A stretch of 64,000 nucleotides of DNA from Apostichopus parvimensis (GCA_000934455.1 KN888388.1:55278-119277), one strand, 5' to 3'. Shown: positions 34,130-46,086, counted from the first letter of the stretch. A program made the numbers and translations. Notes: generated by a model not told the origin, from the letters alone.

Positions 34130-34790
34130 TCAAGTAGTCCTAAGGTGGTGGGCGAGGCCTCATCCATGAAAGAGAGGCATACTCCATCACGCTACGGACC
34201 TGAGCCTTGTAGACTGTTGCTCGTCCCCTGACGTCCAATTTGTTGGCAACTTTCCTCAGGGCACCCAGTTTCTGTCCAGCTCTGGATGATACCTTGGAGA
34301 TGTGTTTTGCCCAGGTCAGCTTGCTGTCAATTGTGACACCCAGAATCTCCAGCTCCTCTGTTTCGGCCAGTTTGGTGTTGCCAAACATAAGATTCAGCTT
34401 AGTAGGGTTCCTCTTTCTTGAGATTGTCAGTGCCTTGCATTTCGATGGCTCAAAGGTCACATTCCATTTGTCTGCCCAGATCCTCATTCGCTCTAGGTCT
34501 CTGTTTAAGCTTGCTGTTACCGCCTTGGGATCATCTCTTGATGAGATCTCACAGTACAGAGTAGGGTCATCTGCATGGAGGTAGATGTTGTTTTCACATT
34601 CGTCGCCCAGATCGTCGATGAACACAGAGAACAGAAGTGGTCCCAGTATTGACCCTTGGGGCACTGCCTCATTGATGGAGGAAGTACTTGATGACTGTCC
34701 AGATAAGACAACTTTGATGGATCTGTCTGCCAGGTAGCTCCTGATCCAAGTGCCAGATGTTTCAATGGTTTTGGTTACTCTGAACATATG
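34130..34790 (-). mobile_element. CR1/jockey-type LINE reverse transcriptase fragment
   Basis: A 215-residue open frame on the minus strand carries RT blocks: GTWIRSYLADRS, VPQGSILGPLLFSVFIDDL (motif B), the catalytic box as HADD instead of YADD, then ADKWNVTFEPSKCKAL, LGVTIDSKLTW and the thumb region ending near VMEYASLSWM. No endonuclease or ORF1 is present. It abuts the V-exon remnant at 34861, with host flank resuming near 34790. The open frame suggests a fairly young insertion, but the altered catalytic tyrosine and the truncation make it inactive. Confidence 0.85.
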
Positions 34791-34860
34791 TTTCTAACAC
34801 TAGATGGCTTTTAGTCATACATAAATGGGTATGAGTAGATACATGTTAGGCAGAGCTTAC

Positions 34861-34903
34861 CAAATAGACGGTATGTGCGTTGCAATACAGTCGGGCCGAC
34901 AAT
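34861..34903 (-). pseudogene. 3' end of an IgSF V exon
   Basis: Only the last 40-odd bases of the V exon survive, with their donor (CTATTTG then GTAAGC), matching 21308-21350 almost base for base. Flanks on the donor side match 21250-21307. The rest of the exon is gone; on the other side the sequence passes into the flank repeat at about 34925. Confidence 0.7.
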
Positions 34904-37121
34904 CCTATATAGTAGGCAATTAGTAGGCAATGCAGGTAGTTGTAGCCATCTATTGTACTAGTTTAGCGAGAATACTTCATGTGTATTTTCAATATTTTTA
35001 AAATTTTACAAGATAGTTAAAATATTATTATCATGTATGTGAGACTAAAAACCGTCCACTGGTTGCCTAGCTTATTTTCAAAAATTCAATGTTTTGGTCG
35101 CCGATGTAGAGTGCATCCTGTGCTAGAGAAGTGAGGGGCGGGAAATTACGCCTGCCTCCTCACACCTATAAAATGGGGTAATTTGTCTCTCTTCACCCCC
35201 TGCCTCCCGCCCCAACCACCAAAACGCATTTCAACGAGTTTGATGGCTACTTAATAATAATAGCCGAAACAACCGGTAAATATGACGTGGTTAGAAGTGG
35301 AGATTTTGTTCATGACAACATTCCATTGTTAATAAATCATGACTATGTTACGTCATTTCAGATGATACAATTTGAACAGTAAAGCTTCTTTAATATTTGT
35401 TTTCTAGATTTGTGTTAATTACGTTTCATTTTGATTGGTAGATTTGCCAATCATATAAAATGATTAACAGAGAGCGTTTGTGATACATTGGTTAATATAC
35501 TATAAGGATTACATGTTCAGATCCTGACTGGATCACTGGGTTGTGTCATTTGGCTTATTCAAGTACCTTTCTTCACTCATATGTGTAACAAGGGGCTTAA
35601 GATTTGGGTTATAATCAATATAGTTTAATGCATGGCTCATCCTATACGATTTCCAAGCCGATACTCATTTAAAACTGATATGTGTTATTATTTCTTAACA
35701 TATTTTACATTTATGACCAGTTGCTACTGAGAAGGACTTACAAACTGAAAATGCTAAACACACATTCCTTTGCATAATAATTGACTGGACTTCAATTGCA
35801 CACGTTTCTGTATATGGGTGTGAAATTAAATTACTTGTGACCAGAGTTATACTGTTGTTACTGTCGTGTTAGGGGCCTTGTTCTTGATACGAAGAATGTA
35901 AAATAAACTTCAACTACAACAAAGGCAACAAAAATCCTAGTATAATGTAATCAAAGAAGATTTGTCTTCCTGTGTGCTTGCTTGTATGTAGTTTGCAACT
36001 TGAAAAGCAAGATTTCTGCGACGGTTGACTCAACTGAGGCTATTTTATACTACTTTAGGCTTTCAAAGAAAAGCGTAGAACATTTGTTAGCCTCCGAGTT
36101 AAGAAGCTTGTTTACAACTGACCATGGAGGTAAAAACCTCCATGAACTGACGAAAAGTTGCGACTTTCTTGGCTTAATGCCTTCAAGGTACGGAACATTA
36201 CGGAAGTTACCACGAATAGCTAACGCTTCAGTTCTCAAGTGAAGGACAACGTTTACCCATTGAAAACTTCTACAAGGGCATAGAGACTACTGTTACATTA
36301 TTTTGACGATGTAGTGTGTGTGTGAGTTAATATGGTGATCAGCAACTGGTGAAATCAAGTGGGCCTAGTTGACTCTTTAATGCGCAATCTCATCGTTGAT
36401 GCATTGATCAACTTTATCTCAGTAGGCATTGGCGGAAAGATGAACATTATCCAAATCAAGACTTTACACTGCTTGGGATAGTTGGTTCAGTCGCAGGCGA
36501 TAACTAACATGTCTTTTTGACATCTTATTTGAAAAAAAGACTACCAATTGGTTGTGAAGTATGAGACATCAGATCAACACGAAGCAATTATTTGTGTTAA
36601 TTTAAGCCATTATTAGTTAAAAACTGAGACTAATCATGCACATTATCATTCAATTTAGATGGCGTTGCACCGCCATTTCAAAGTGAACATTATTTCTTTG
36701 TGTGAAATCTAACCTTATACTCTTTAATTCAGTTTAATACAAAAGCTAAAGTGTGTTTTTAATAGATCGTCTGCTATATTCAGAGTATGTGTGAGTGTAA
36801 CTGTTTGTGTTACAGGTAATTATTCATAATTGGCTATTGATTCATGCTCTATCCATACAAAGTTGTACATTTAAAATGAAATAATATTTTCCTGCATTAT
36901 TGTTTCTTAAATCATTGAAGGGGAAAATTTCCCGAATGGTATATCATCATAACTTGACGCAAGATTGGCTTGATGATGCAGTAGATGGCGAGGCCTACAG
37001 TACTATTCATATCTGCTTTTATTGGTTTGGAACCATTAGATGCACCATGTTGTGACTTTATACAGGCAGGTTGTATGTATTTTATTAAATCTGACCAAAG
37101 TCATTCGTATAGAGTTAGTTA
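34904..37121. repeat. Flank unit, no supported gene
   Basis: The part 34930-35900 is homologous to 22500-23700. At 35982-36242 a plus-strand open frame of 86 codons (ending YGTLRKLPRIANASVLK) spans a 22-base perfect hairpin at 36122-36143 (TGGAGG arms around TAAAAA); I do not recognise it and the hairpin argues for a repeat. The last 160 bases resemble 1671-1740 and lead into the duplicated block at 37122. Confidence 0.55.
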
Positions 37122-38483
37122 ACTTATTATGGGAAAGCTAAAACCGCTTTGATTCGTACAAGGTAACATTTATTACATTATGATTTTTCCCTTTTTGAAT
37201 AAAAATAATAATAGTAAAAAGCCATCTTGAAATAGTTTAGTGATGATATTTTATGTGTATTATCCGATACGTTCTGCAGGTTGTCCAAGTTTATTGAATC
37301 GTTAAGATCGAGATATATAGAACAAAAGTTCGACCATTTTGGTTGGCTAGTGTTATTTTCTAATAATTCAATAACAAAGTGGAATGATCCAACAACAACG
37401 TGGAGTACATGCCGTGCCAAACAATGGGGGCGAGAAACATACTCCTGCCCCTTCACAATTTATAAAGGGAAATATATCTCTCCCTCCCATGCTCCCCCCC
37501 CCCCCTTCCAAACACCCTTGCCACTTTAAACGCCTGTTATGGCAATGTGATCCGAAACAATTCTGTTATATTTTAAATGGCCTGAAGTCGAGGTTTCCTA
37601 AATGACAAATAATTAATTACGAATCAGTAATGAATTTGTATCGCAATTTAATACATGGCTGTGACAGGTCACCATGTGATGACTGCAAAAATCATCAAGA
37701 ACGTCAAAGTGCACAACGTAGTCCAATTAAGATTCAATAGCTGTCATCTATTTTTTCTATTCTTTGTATTGTTTTTCTTCTTAAGGAGAAACAACTCCGT
37801 ACCGTTGATATGTCAGATCGCACAAAGTTTGATTATTTATGCTAATCAATAAAATACATTTAATTAAAAATTAAACTAGTCTAGTAACCATGCTCATAAG
37901 CATTTAGTTTCAGATGGCGCTGTACCACTATATAACAGAGGAAGTTTAGGTGATAAGAGTATATAGAGTATGTGTTATTAAATGTTCTTGTTCCCTTTAA
38001 GTAGGAGATCGCATGTGTTACACTTATTTCAATAATAAGTGTGTGTGTGTGTGTTCATGTAGCAATCAATATTCTTATTCGGCTATTGATTCTATTTCTG
38101 TGACTAACACAGTTCTATATTTCAAATTAAATAATCTATTGTTATGATATCATATATTACAGAGGACAAATTTCTCGGGTGGAATGTCTTCATCTGTCTC
38201 TCTTATATACCTCATCCAGCTATTGACATTGGAAAGACCTTGAACACATTTACCACCTTTCATTGACAGATATCTGTCGCAATATCCTGTAATGCAAATC
38301 AAACAATAATGCAAACCAATACTATAGTTACGGTGGTCATGATGGAACAGACGAGTTACAGAATTACTGCATTAGTATAACCCGACAACTAGTGAAAAAT
38401 ACAATATTTGGCGTGTTGTCCAGTAACGTGCAGCACAACAACTGATCACGTTGGGATTCTTCGTCAAAATGCCAATGCATAGA

Positions 38484-38683
38484 ATCGCTTCTCGGCCTTT
38501 TGGTTTAGATTATGTGTAGTATCTGTTCCCTTTCGAGGGGAATGGTGGTACACACCCGACGATGATCACACAGTCACAATCTCGATGCAAGGGGACTGGG
38601 TTAAGAGCGGATCAGTCGTTCGGTAGTTTGGTAGTTTGGTTTTCGTGCCCAGGTTCTTTCCTGGGTGACTTTTCTTAAAAAGT
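38484..38683 (+). mobile_element. U2 snRNA-headed SINE, copy 3
   Basis: This is the duplicate of the element at 1362-1561, carried with the 3.1-kb block. It has the same U2 head, body, 3' hairpin and ATGCATAGA target duplications, so it is not an independent insertion. Confidence 0.88.
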
Positions 38684-38872
38684 ATGCATAGATTAGCTTG
38701 TCAACTAGGCAGACATATAATAATTTGTCGAGGTGTGTACAATTCGCCTGTATCGAGAAGAATATGGTTTGGTATCGATGATTGTTCAACTTAACAAATC
38801 ATTGCAAGATTGCTTGGTGGTGAATGAGATGGCATAGCCTGCAGTAAAATAACAACCAGTTATAATCAGTAT

Positions 38873-39133
38873 GTCGGCTTGTCGAGACCTGTTTCCAAGG
38901 GCCGTTGTTATTCTGGTTTGGGGTAATAGTGGGCCTACGGACGGTCCGACCGTTTTTACTTTTGTAGATGATTCGTGTTGAGTTTGGTGAGTGTGTGCAA
39001 AGGGGGGGGGGGGTTCAGTTGGATGTGTGTGTGTGTGTTTGTTTGTTTAGTTAAAGTACGGGTAGGGTTTGGTATTGAAAGCATTTAAGCCGTGACGTTT
39101 TGAATTCCTCTGGGCGGATCACGTAAACAGCAC
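38873..39133 (+). mobile_element. LINE 3' end, variant subfamily, duplicate
   Basis: Duplicate of 1751-2011 carried with the 3.1-kb block, with the same G run and GT-rich stretch. It is not an independent insertion. Confidence 0.75.
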
Positions 39134-41190
39134 AGTAAAGTTACAACCAATAACAATCGGTTCCAAACCACTGGGAGTACCATATTACGTAAATACGTAA
39201 ATAAGTGAGAATATCAGTATATGGGCCGGGAAGCTTGGCCTCGTATGAGTTGTAATAATTCTGACCAAAGTCGTTCATGAGGAATACATTTTGGATATCT
39301 TACGATGTTTCTAAGTTCCTAATATCTGAAAACTATTAGTCTGGTCCACTTAATTATGTACACAAGATAGTATATTATAGTAGTTAATTTTTTTGGCTCA
39401 CTGTAGTGTGGTTTGCAATGCCATAGGTGATAAAGGTAGGGTGGACGGGCGAGGTCATTTTTGCATTCAAAGAATTGTTATTTCTTCTTCATCTTTCTTG
39501 ATTCTCCTCTGCATGTTTCCTTTAAACTTTCTCAGCAGCCCTAGTCACCTAAATCAATTAACATATTGTTTGATCTACCCTGCATAATTTATTCATTTAT
39601 ATTTATCTATATTCATGTTCTCTCTCTGGAGTTAGTTTATGTCTTCGTTTTCAATTAGATTAAAAACTTGAACTGTACTGAGCTTTAACGGTCAATACTG
39701 CAGAAACAAATTGACCGAAACTAGCGACTCTCTTATGTTTGTTTAACTTAAGTGATACCGGGTTGGTTATCTGAATTAATCAGGTTGTTATTTCAAGTTA
39801 CCGTCGATTCGTCTCTTCCACTCCTTTTCTACTCAGTTCCGACGGTGGCGAGGGAAAGGTTGACGCTGCATATCCAATGCACTAATCCCCTAATGGTATT
39901 GCCATACTGTGTGTATGGAAATGAGTTTCAGCAAACATGGGTTACTTTAGTGAACAACCCCCAGCATCAAAAGGTTCAAGGAAATAATTGCTCTATTCAG
40001 GAGACATGTGGGTTGAATTCAGTGTCGGGGGGCTGCCATTTTGATGAGATATAGGAGTATAAGAGATGACAGTCATTGCGGTTCATTGCCGTCCAATCGT
40101 TTTTACTCTATTTACCAACTATACTTTTCTATTCATTTTACGCAACTAAGAACCTTGGCGGTTGAGGGACTAGTGTATTCAGCCACCGTCCGAGACGATA
40201 TGTCTGAGACGCAAAAAACACATTCCATACTTGCCACTTTAAACGCCTGTTATGGCAATGTGATCCGAAACAATTCTGTTTATATTTTAAATGGCCTGAA
40301 GTCGAGGTTTCCTAAATGACAAATAATCAATTACGAATCAGTAATGAATTTGTGTCGCAATTTAATACATGGCTGTGACAGGACACCATGTGATGACTGC
40401 CAAAAATCATCAAGAACGTCACAGTGCACAAAGTAGTCCAATTAAGTTGCAATAGCTGTCATCTATTTTTTCTATTCTTTGTATTGTTTTTCTTCTTAAG
40501 GAGAAACAACTCCGTACCGTTGTCGAAGTATGATATGTCAGATCGCACAAAGTTTGATTATTTATGCTAATCAATGAAATACAATTAATAAAAAATTAAA
40601 CAAGTACCATGCTCATAAGCACATAGTTTCAGATGGCGCTGTATCACTATGTAACAGAGGAAGTTATAAAATTCTAACCGCATATTTCTTTAGGTGATAA
40701 GAGTATATAGAGTATGTGTTATTAAATGTTCTTGTTCCCTTAAGTAGGAGATCGCATGTGTTACACTTATTTCAATAATAAGTGTGTGTGTGTGTTCATG
40801 TAGCAATCAATATTCTTATTCGGCTATTGATTCTATTTCTGTGACTAAAACAGTTCTATATTTCAAATTAAATAATCTATTTTTATGATATCATATATTA
40901 CAGAGGACAAATTTCTCGGGTGGAATGTCTTCATCTGTCTCTCTTACATACTTCATCCAGCTATTGACATTGGAAAGCCCTTGAACACCTGACCACCTTT
41001 CATTGACAGATATCTGTCGCAATATCCTGTAATGCAAATCAAACAATAATGAAAACCAATTCTAAAGTAACAGTGGTCCTGATGGAATAGACGAGTTGCA
41101 TACTTGCTGCGTTAGTATAACCCAAAAACTAGTGAAAACTACAATATCTGTCGTGTTGTCCAGTTACATGCAGCACATCAACTGATCATG

Positions 41191-41530
41191 CAGGTCGGCG
41201 GGCGTATTTACTTTTTTTGCTCGCTTGACTTGTTTTGTTTGTCATAATGGGATGGTTGGGATCGCTTCTCGGCCTTTTGGCTAAGATCATGTGTAGTATC
41301 TGTTCTTTTCCCTTTCGAGGGGAATGGTGATGCACACCCGACGATGATCACACAGTCACAGTCCCGATGCAAGGGGACTGGGCTGAGAGCGGATCAGTCG
41401 TTTGGTAGTTTGGTTTTCGTGCCCAGGTTCTTTCCTGGGTGACTTTTTCTTAAAAAGTATAATGGGATGGTTGGGTAGTGCCGTTTGGCCGTGACGTTTT
41501 GGATCCCGCAGGGCGGGTCACGTAAAAAGC
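41191..41530 (+). mobile_element. LINE 3' end with a nested U2-headed SINE
   Basis: A 5'-truncated LINE tail is bounded by the 10-base target duplication ACTGATCATG (41181-41190 and 41531-41540). The homologous site in the other copies of the block (1318-1330 and 38440-38452) is empty. The LINE part alone is about 125 bases; the rest is the SINE at 41261-41460 with its duplication. The tail ends GGGCGGGTCACGTAAAAAGC. Confidence 0.92.
41261..41460 (+). mobile_element. U2 snRNA-headed SINE, copy 4, with perfect 15-base duplications
   Basis: This is the best-preserved copy. It starts ATCGCTTCTCGGCCTTTTGG CTAAGATCATGTGTAGTATC, matching U2 from nucleotide 1 for about 45 bases with one or two changes. 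It continues through the body to the CCCAGG/CCTGGG hairpin and TTAAAAAGTAT. The target duplication AATGGGATGGTTGGG is present at 41246-41260 and 41461-41475, and the host LINE tail reads on uninterrupted across it. This defines both ends of the SINE. Confidence 0.93.
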
Positions 41531-41624
41531 ACTGATCATGTCGGGATTCTTGGAATAGTCAAAATGCCCAATGCCAATGCAAAAGCCAATGCCAATGCAA
41601 AACATCAAAATGCCAATGCATAGA

Positions 41625-41817
41625 ATCGCTTCTCTGCCTTTTGGTTAAGATTATGTGTAGTATCTGTTCCATTTCGAGGGGAATGGTGATACACACCCGA
41701 CGAATGATCACACAGTCAGTCTCGATGCAAGGGGACTGGGGTTGAGAGCGAATCAGTCGTTCGGTAGTTTAATTTTTCGTGCCCAGGTTCTTTCCTGGGT
41801 GACTTTTCTTAAAAAGT
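41625..41817 (+). mobile_element. U2 snRNA-headed SINE, copy 5
   Basis: This is the ortholog of the 1362 and 38484 elements in the diverged third copy of the block, with the same ATGCATAGA duplications (41616-41624 and 41818-41826). It has several substitutions and short deletions (CTCTGCC in the head, loss of the TTTGG repeat). Just upstream, the AATGCCAATGC text is repeated. Confidence 0.88.
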
Positions 41818-42069
41818 ATGCATAGAATAGCTTGTCAACTAGGCAAACATATACTAATTTGTCGAGGTGTGTACAATTCGCCTGTATCGAGAACAATCGA
41901 TGATTGGTCAATTTAACAACTCATTGCAAGATTGCATGGTGGTGAATGAGATGGCGTAGCCTGCAGTAAAATAACAACCAATTACAAGGGCCGTTGGTAT
42001 TCTGGTTTGGGGTGATGGAGGGTCTACGGACGGGTCGACCGTTTTACATTTGTAGATGCCACGTGTTCA

Positions 42070-42350
42070 GTGCTTTTTACGTGAACCACCATGCGGGATA
42101 CAAAACGTCACGGCCAAACGGCACTACCGAACCATCCCATACTGACAAAACTCAGGTCAAGCGAGCCAAAAAACATAATCCCGCCGACCTGCAGAGACAA
42201 AACGCCCAACCCCCCCCCCCCCCCTCAAACATTCAAAAAACTACAAAAGGACGACCCGCACGCAGCGAAACGAAAAACCCCTCCCCAGCACACCAGCGTC
42301 CAAAAAAGACAGCCCCAGATAACGGCCTTCAATTTTAAGGCGAATGTCAG
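42070..42350 (-). mobile_element. LINE 3' end, minus strand
   Basis: On the minus strand this ends in CATGGTGGTTCACGTAAAAAGC, a degraded form of the usual GGCGGGTCACG hairpin, and includes the 3' coding and untranslated text seen at 18960-19231. A run of about 14 Cs at 42201-42215 interrupts it. No target duplication was found. Confidence 0.8.
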
Positions 42351-43499
42351 ACTTCGGCGAGTGACCTGTACACCTTACCAATGAGAAGATTTTCTTTATT
42401 ATAAATTCAAGAAAATGAGAAGTGTTGAAGGGACCGCAAAGTGCTCGATGAGATAATAATCTAGAGGCAAGGGTACGGTTGATACGGAGAGTACCAACTT
42501 GGAACCTCAGTTAGTACCATATCAGCGACAAACTAATATAAGATGAGTTCTACTAATGGTAATTGGGTCATTCTTTTGAAAGTTCCGGATAGTTGATGCT
42601 GCTTTCTACAGCATATCTGTAAATAATGTGCCAACCGCATACTGATCATCTGCAAAATACAAAAAAAAATAGTAGCCCGTGACTGGAAAATTAATTAGAC
42701 CTTTACACAATGCGGTACATCAAGAGACCTTTACACAATGCGGTACATCAAGATTGGTGCAACTAATTTGCATATAAATTGACAAATACCAAGCAATTTA
42801 TCCAGACAGCTCATGCGCTACATGAAGTATAATTTTGAAACACAAAATCCCAAAATGATACTTACAAAACCGTTGATAGCATGCGATAAATCAAAACCCA
42901 AATAACTAATGATGATCGCAAAAAGCGCTAAAACATAATGTAGTGAGTTTTACTTGCAAACAATGTAAACCTTTACGAAGTCCTCTAAAACACGAAATCA
43001 CATCATCCCAAACACCAATAGGAAGAGATCCATAACCTCTTAAACACCTACAATATATCTAAAATCAATGAAAAAAACTTGTGATTTTGTGAAAATCAGA
43101 AAGCACTCAAAAGGATATGTACAGAACCGAGTAAAAAAGTAATGGCACATCTGGAATCGTAAAGGATACTCATTCTGTCCTACGGAATAATCAATAATTT
43201 GAAATCTCTTTGACCTTAATGGCTAGCCAGACGATACCAAGAAAAGTCTCTTAAAGCAAAATATGATCATAAATGATCATATAAGAAAACATTGAACACC
43301 AAACGATTGTCTATAGAGTCTAGCATAAATACAATAAATGATATTTCCAGAACCACAGAGACGTTTACAAACTCTTAACTATAATATGCATAACATCAGA
43401 AAAAAAACTTGTAATTGTCAAATGTCAGTATTCTACCATTAGGATCGGTTTTAAAAATATATTATATTTCATATGCTATCATTTTCTCTTCTGTGACTA
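42351..43499. other. No supported gene
   Basis: AT-rich sequence with no gene, splice pattern or known repeat that I can name. A 24-base direct repeat (GACCTTTACACAATGCGGTA) occurs at about 42698 and 42728. The last part, from about 43430, approaches the start of unit B and contains the reverse complement of 33590-33640. Confidence 0.5.
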
Positions 43500-44584
43500 T
43501 CTTGTCATGTGATACTTTTAATTTTGAAATGTTGGTTTCTATTCATTTTCATTTAACAATTTAAATATTTCGTTCAGCAGAGTTATAGTTTTTCTTTTAT
43601 ATTCGATTCAATGATTACAAAGTCAGGTGAATATTCATTGTTTCTTTTTCGAATATTGTTTGATCTTGTATAGAATAAATGAAGGAAGTGATTTCATTTC
43701 TTGATCGAAACAGTTTTGGGTAACTTGTTTTCGTAGGAAAGGTAATATAGAGACCTATTCTGCTTCCGGGTTTTACTTTCATAATTCAGAGCAAACTCAA
43801 TTTAACTAAATTGAAAGTATCTTTTTCTAACGAACGGCAATGGAAATTTTCACAATTTAAGTTATGTTTATTACAGGGTCAGAAGTATGTCGTTTATTAC
43901 ATTATTTACACGTTGTCTCTTTTAATTAGTGTCACCGTTTAGGTTCAATAAGAAGGTTATTGTACAGAATATATTCAATTATCGTTTATGTATCAAACGT
44001 AGTTTTAGGACTTGGTTGATTAAATCTAACTATTGAAAGGAATCGAATGTCATTTTTATATAAAATAAATCGAAATATTATTATATCATAAATAGGACAA
44101 ATTTCTTTCAAATTTTATGTCAAAGCTTACAAATTTGGATATCGTTTACATTATTCACAATTTTAAAGCATAAATATATATGAAAGAAGAATCATTGGAT
44201 ATTCATTTGACCACTGCACTATGGTGCTTAATATTTTATTTCCTTGTTTTCTTATAATTGTATTGAAATATATAATTCCATAATGTAGAATTAACAAACT
44301 TCTCCGAGGGATTAATGTTTTATTATAATTGCAATATTATAAGTTTGTTAAAGAAAAGAAATATTCACAGTTCATGACAGTTGCGTATAAATAGCACATT
44401 GTTTAAATCGGCATATGAACTCTCCTGAATAGGTGTTATCGATTAACGAAGTTGACACATAATCACATTAGGTGTCATTAATACTTTCACTTACACAGGA
44501 AATAATATACTAATTATTGTAAAGCATTGTAATTTTACTTTCCCCTCCGTTAATGAATGATCAATATTGCCTTGTTTTTTGTTA

Positions 44585-44692
44585 GAGTACATGACGCTGG
44601 CGTTCATTAACATGCTGTTACCTGATTTCTTCATCAAGCAAATCGAAAGTCCATTAAACATGACACTATTTCTTGTGAACCTCTGTTACATC
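44585..44692 (+). CDS. Candidate constrained exon, plus strand, unit B copy
   Basis: This is the partner of 6526-6633. It reads EYMTLAFINMLLPDFFIKQI at the start and LVNLCYI at the end. It is preceded by a T-rich tract and TTAG acceptor, giving phase 1 in, which matches the phase-1 donors used elsewhere in the array. Seven of nine differences from the other copy are at third codon positions. No donor is clear at the 3' side. I do not recognise the product. Confidence 0.35.
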
Positions 44693-45210
44693 ATCTATAT
44701 AAAATATATAGAAAGACAAGGCCACACAATAGAAAGACAGGCGTATAACAATATGTTGATCTCATAGTTGATCAATCTTGACAATAAAAAATACAATCAA
44801 TATTCTCGAGAAAAAAGTGCATTTTCCTTAGAAACAAGAAAACATGATCATAATCATTATGTGAGTATTCTTCCCTGAGCGTATAATCTTTGAATCTAAG
44901 ATACATCTCCGAGAAAACAGCCGATTGTACGCAACACTACGATCAGATTTGTCTCCGGTGTAAGTCATCCCCATGAGTTTCAACACTAATCTAAGTACTA
45001 TATAATATTTTTATGAAAACGAAATATTTGTAAAGGGGAAGTGATATCTACAGCCAAACAACATGTTATTGATTTTTAGTTGCGTTAATAACAAAGGATT
45101 AATTATGTTGTCCCGTTTTGTAGTTGCAGGTTTAGGATTGAAAAACAAATCATGGAAGTAAGATAGATAATCTCCGCTTCAAATCGCATCAAACATCATC
45201 GCATTGTACT

Positions 45211-45483
45211 TTTTACGTGACCCGTCCTGTGGGAACTAAAACGTCACGGCCAAACGGCACTGAGAAACCAACCGCCTCTCATAAACAGAACTCACAACCC
45301 AAACAAGCCAGAAACAAAAGGCCCACCACCTCCCACCCTAACATTCAAAGTGCTACAACGAACGACCAGCCCGCAACGAAACAAACTGACCTCCCCCAGC
45401 ATACCAGCGCCCGTAGAAGGCACTGGCAGCCCCAGATAAACTGCAAAATAATACCTTCAACCTGATTATCCTCCGCATCAGGG
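45211..45483 (-). mobile_element. LINE 3' end joined to a U2-headed SINE, unit B
   Basis: Unit B copy of 9301-9576, slightly less decayed, with the 3' end GGACGGGTCACGTAAAAAG on the minus strand. The LINE tail and SINE are in the same orientation with the SINE at the 5' side, as in unit A. Confidence 0.8.
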
Positions 45484-45711
45484 TACTTTTTAAGAAAAAG
45501 TCGCCCAGGAAAGAAACTGGGCACGAAAACCAAACTACCGAACGACTGATCCGCTCTCAACCCCAGTCCCCTTGTATCCGGGACTGTGACTGTGTGATCA
45601 TCGTTGGGTGTGCATCACCATTCCCCTCGAAAGGGAACCGATACTACTTTTTGCCTAGGAAAGAACCTGGGCACGAAAACCAAACTACACATGATCTTAG
45701 TCAAAAGGCCG
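45484..45711 (-). mobile_element. U2 snRNA-headed SINE, copy 6, rearranged head
   Basis: Ortholog of 9577-9801, with the same extra hairpin segment inserted into the U2 head between GTAGTATC and ACATGATC (minus-strand order reversed). The head here is closer to U2 (CTTTTGACTAAGATCATGT). Confidence 0.8.
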
Positions 45712-46001
45712 CATAAGGGTATAACTTTTCAAAAGCGTTTGGCAGCCAGTTTGAAACTCACAATGTCATAAACTTTATGATAAGTATAATAGACTGAAAA
45801 TATAAGCATTCAAATGATCGGAAAGATAATTCGTCAATCATAGCATAATCATGTAAATTATTTTGGATAATAGTATTAATCATCTATTCCTGTTAATTAG
45901 TGATACATATACAAAATCCATACTTTGAATGAACTTATATGCAGTTACAATCTTAGTTGAACTATTTTTACTGTAGATGTATAACGTATAACTGTGCTTA
46001 C

Positions 46002-46086
46002 CTGTAGACATATACGATGGCTATCACAGAGACGACGAATATTACGGCAATTACGATCATCACCAACGTCATTATGTTCTTCGTGT
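46002..46086 (-). CDS. Membrane-spanning exon, unit B copy
   Basis: Same 85-base exon as 10092-10176, with acceptor CTGCAG and donor GTAAGC intact and one visible change (F to Y near the end, VYVYR). It lies about 2.8 kb downstream of the C2 exon ending at 48854, whose donor is phase 1, and joins it in frame. Near-identity over the exon and its splice sites suggests a recent duplication or continued constraint. Confidence 0.7.

Larger units (their letters stand above)
37122..40233. repeat. Near-identical copy of 1-3111
   Basis: Same content and order as the block at the window start, including a U2-headed SINE (38484-38683) and a LINE tail (38873-39133). Identity runs to about 40233, where this copy switches into sequence matching the block's own interior near 393 (CTTGCCACTTTAAACGCCTG), beginning a third, diverged copy. 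The shared word at the switch (ACTTG or CCTTGCC) would allow homologous or microhomology joining. Confidence 0.95.
40234..42069. repeat. Third, diverged copy of the 400-1830 segment
   Basis: Collinear with about 393-1830 of the terminal block, but with scattered substitutions and indels, so this copy is older than the 1-3111/37122-40233 pair. It carries the ancestral SINE (41625-41817) plus a newer LINE tail (41191-41530) that the other two copies lack. It ends at the minus-strand LINE at 42070. No gene. Confidence 0.85.

Noticed and set aside
35982-36242. 86-codon plus-strand frame
   Set aside because: It spans a perfect hairpin with TGGAGG arms and has no recognisable domain or homologous copy in the window. 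Mentioned within the flank entry only.
41181-41540. Site-specific integration of the LINE
   Set aside because: I compared sequences after each LINE 3' end. Several begin with AC, but targets and duplication lengths (7 to 14 bases) vary, so there is no fixed target beyond possible microhomology.
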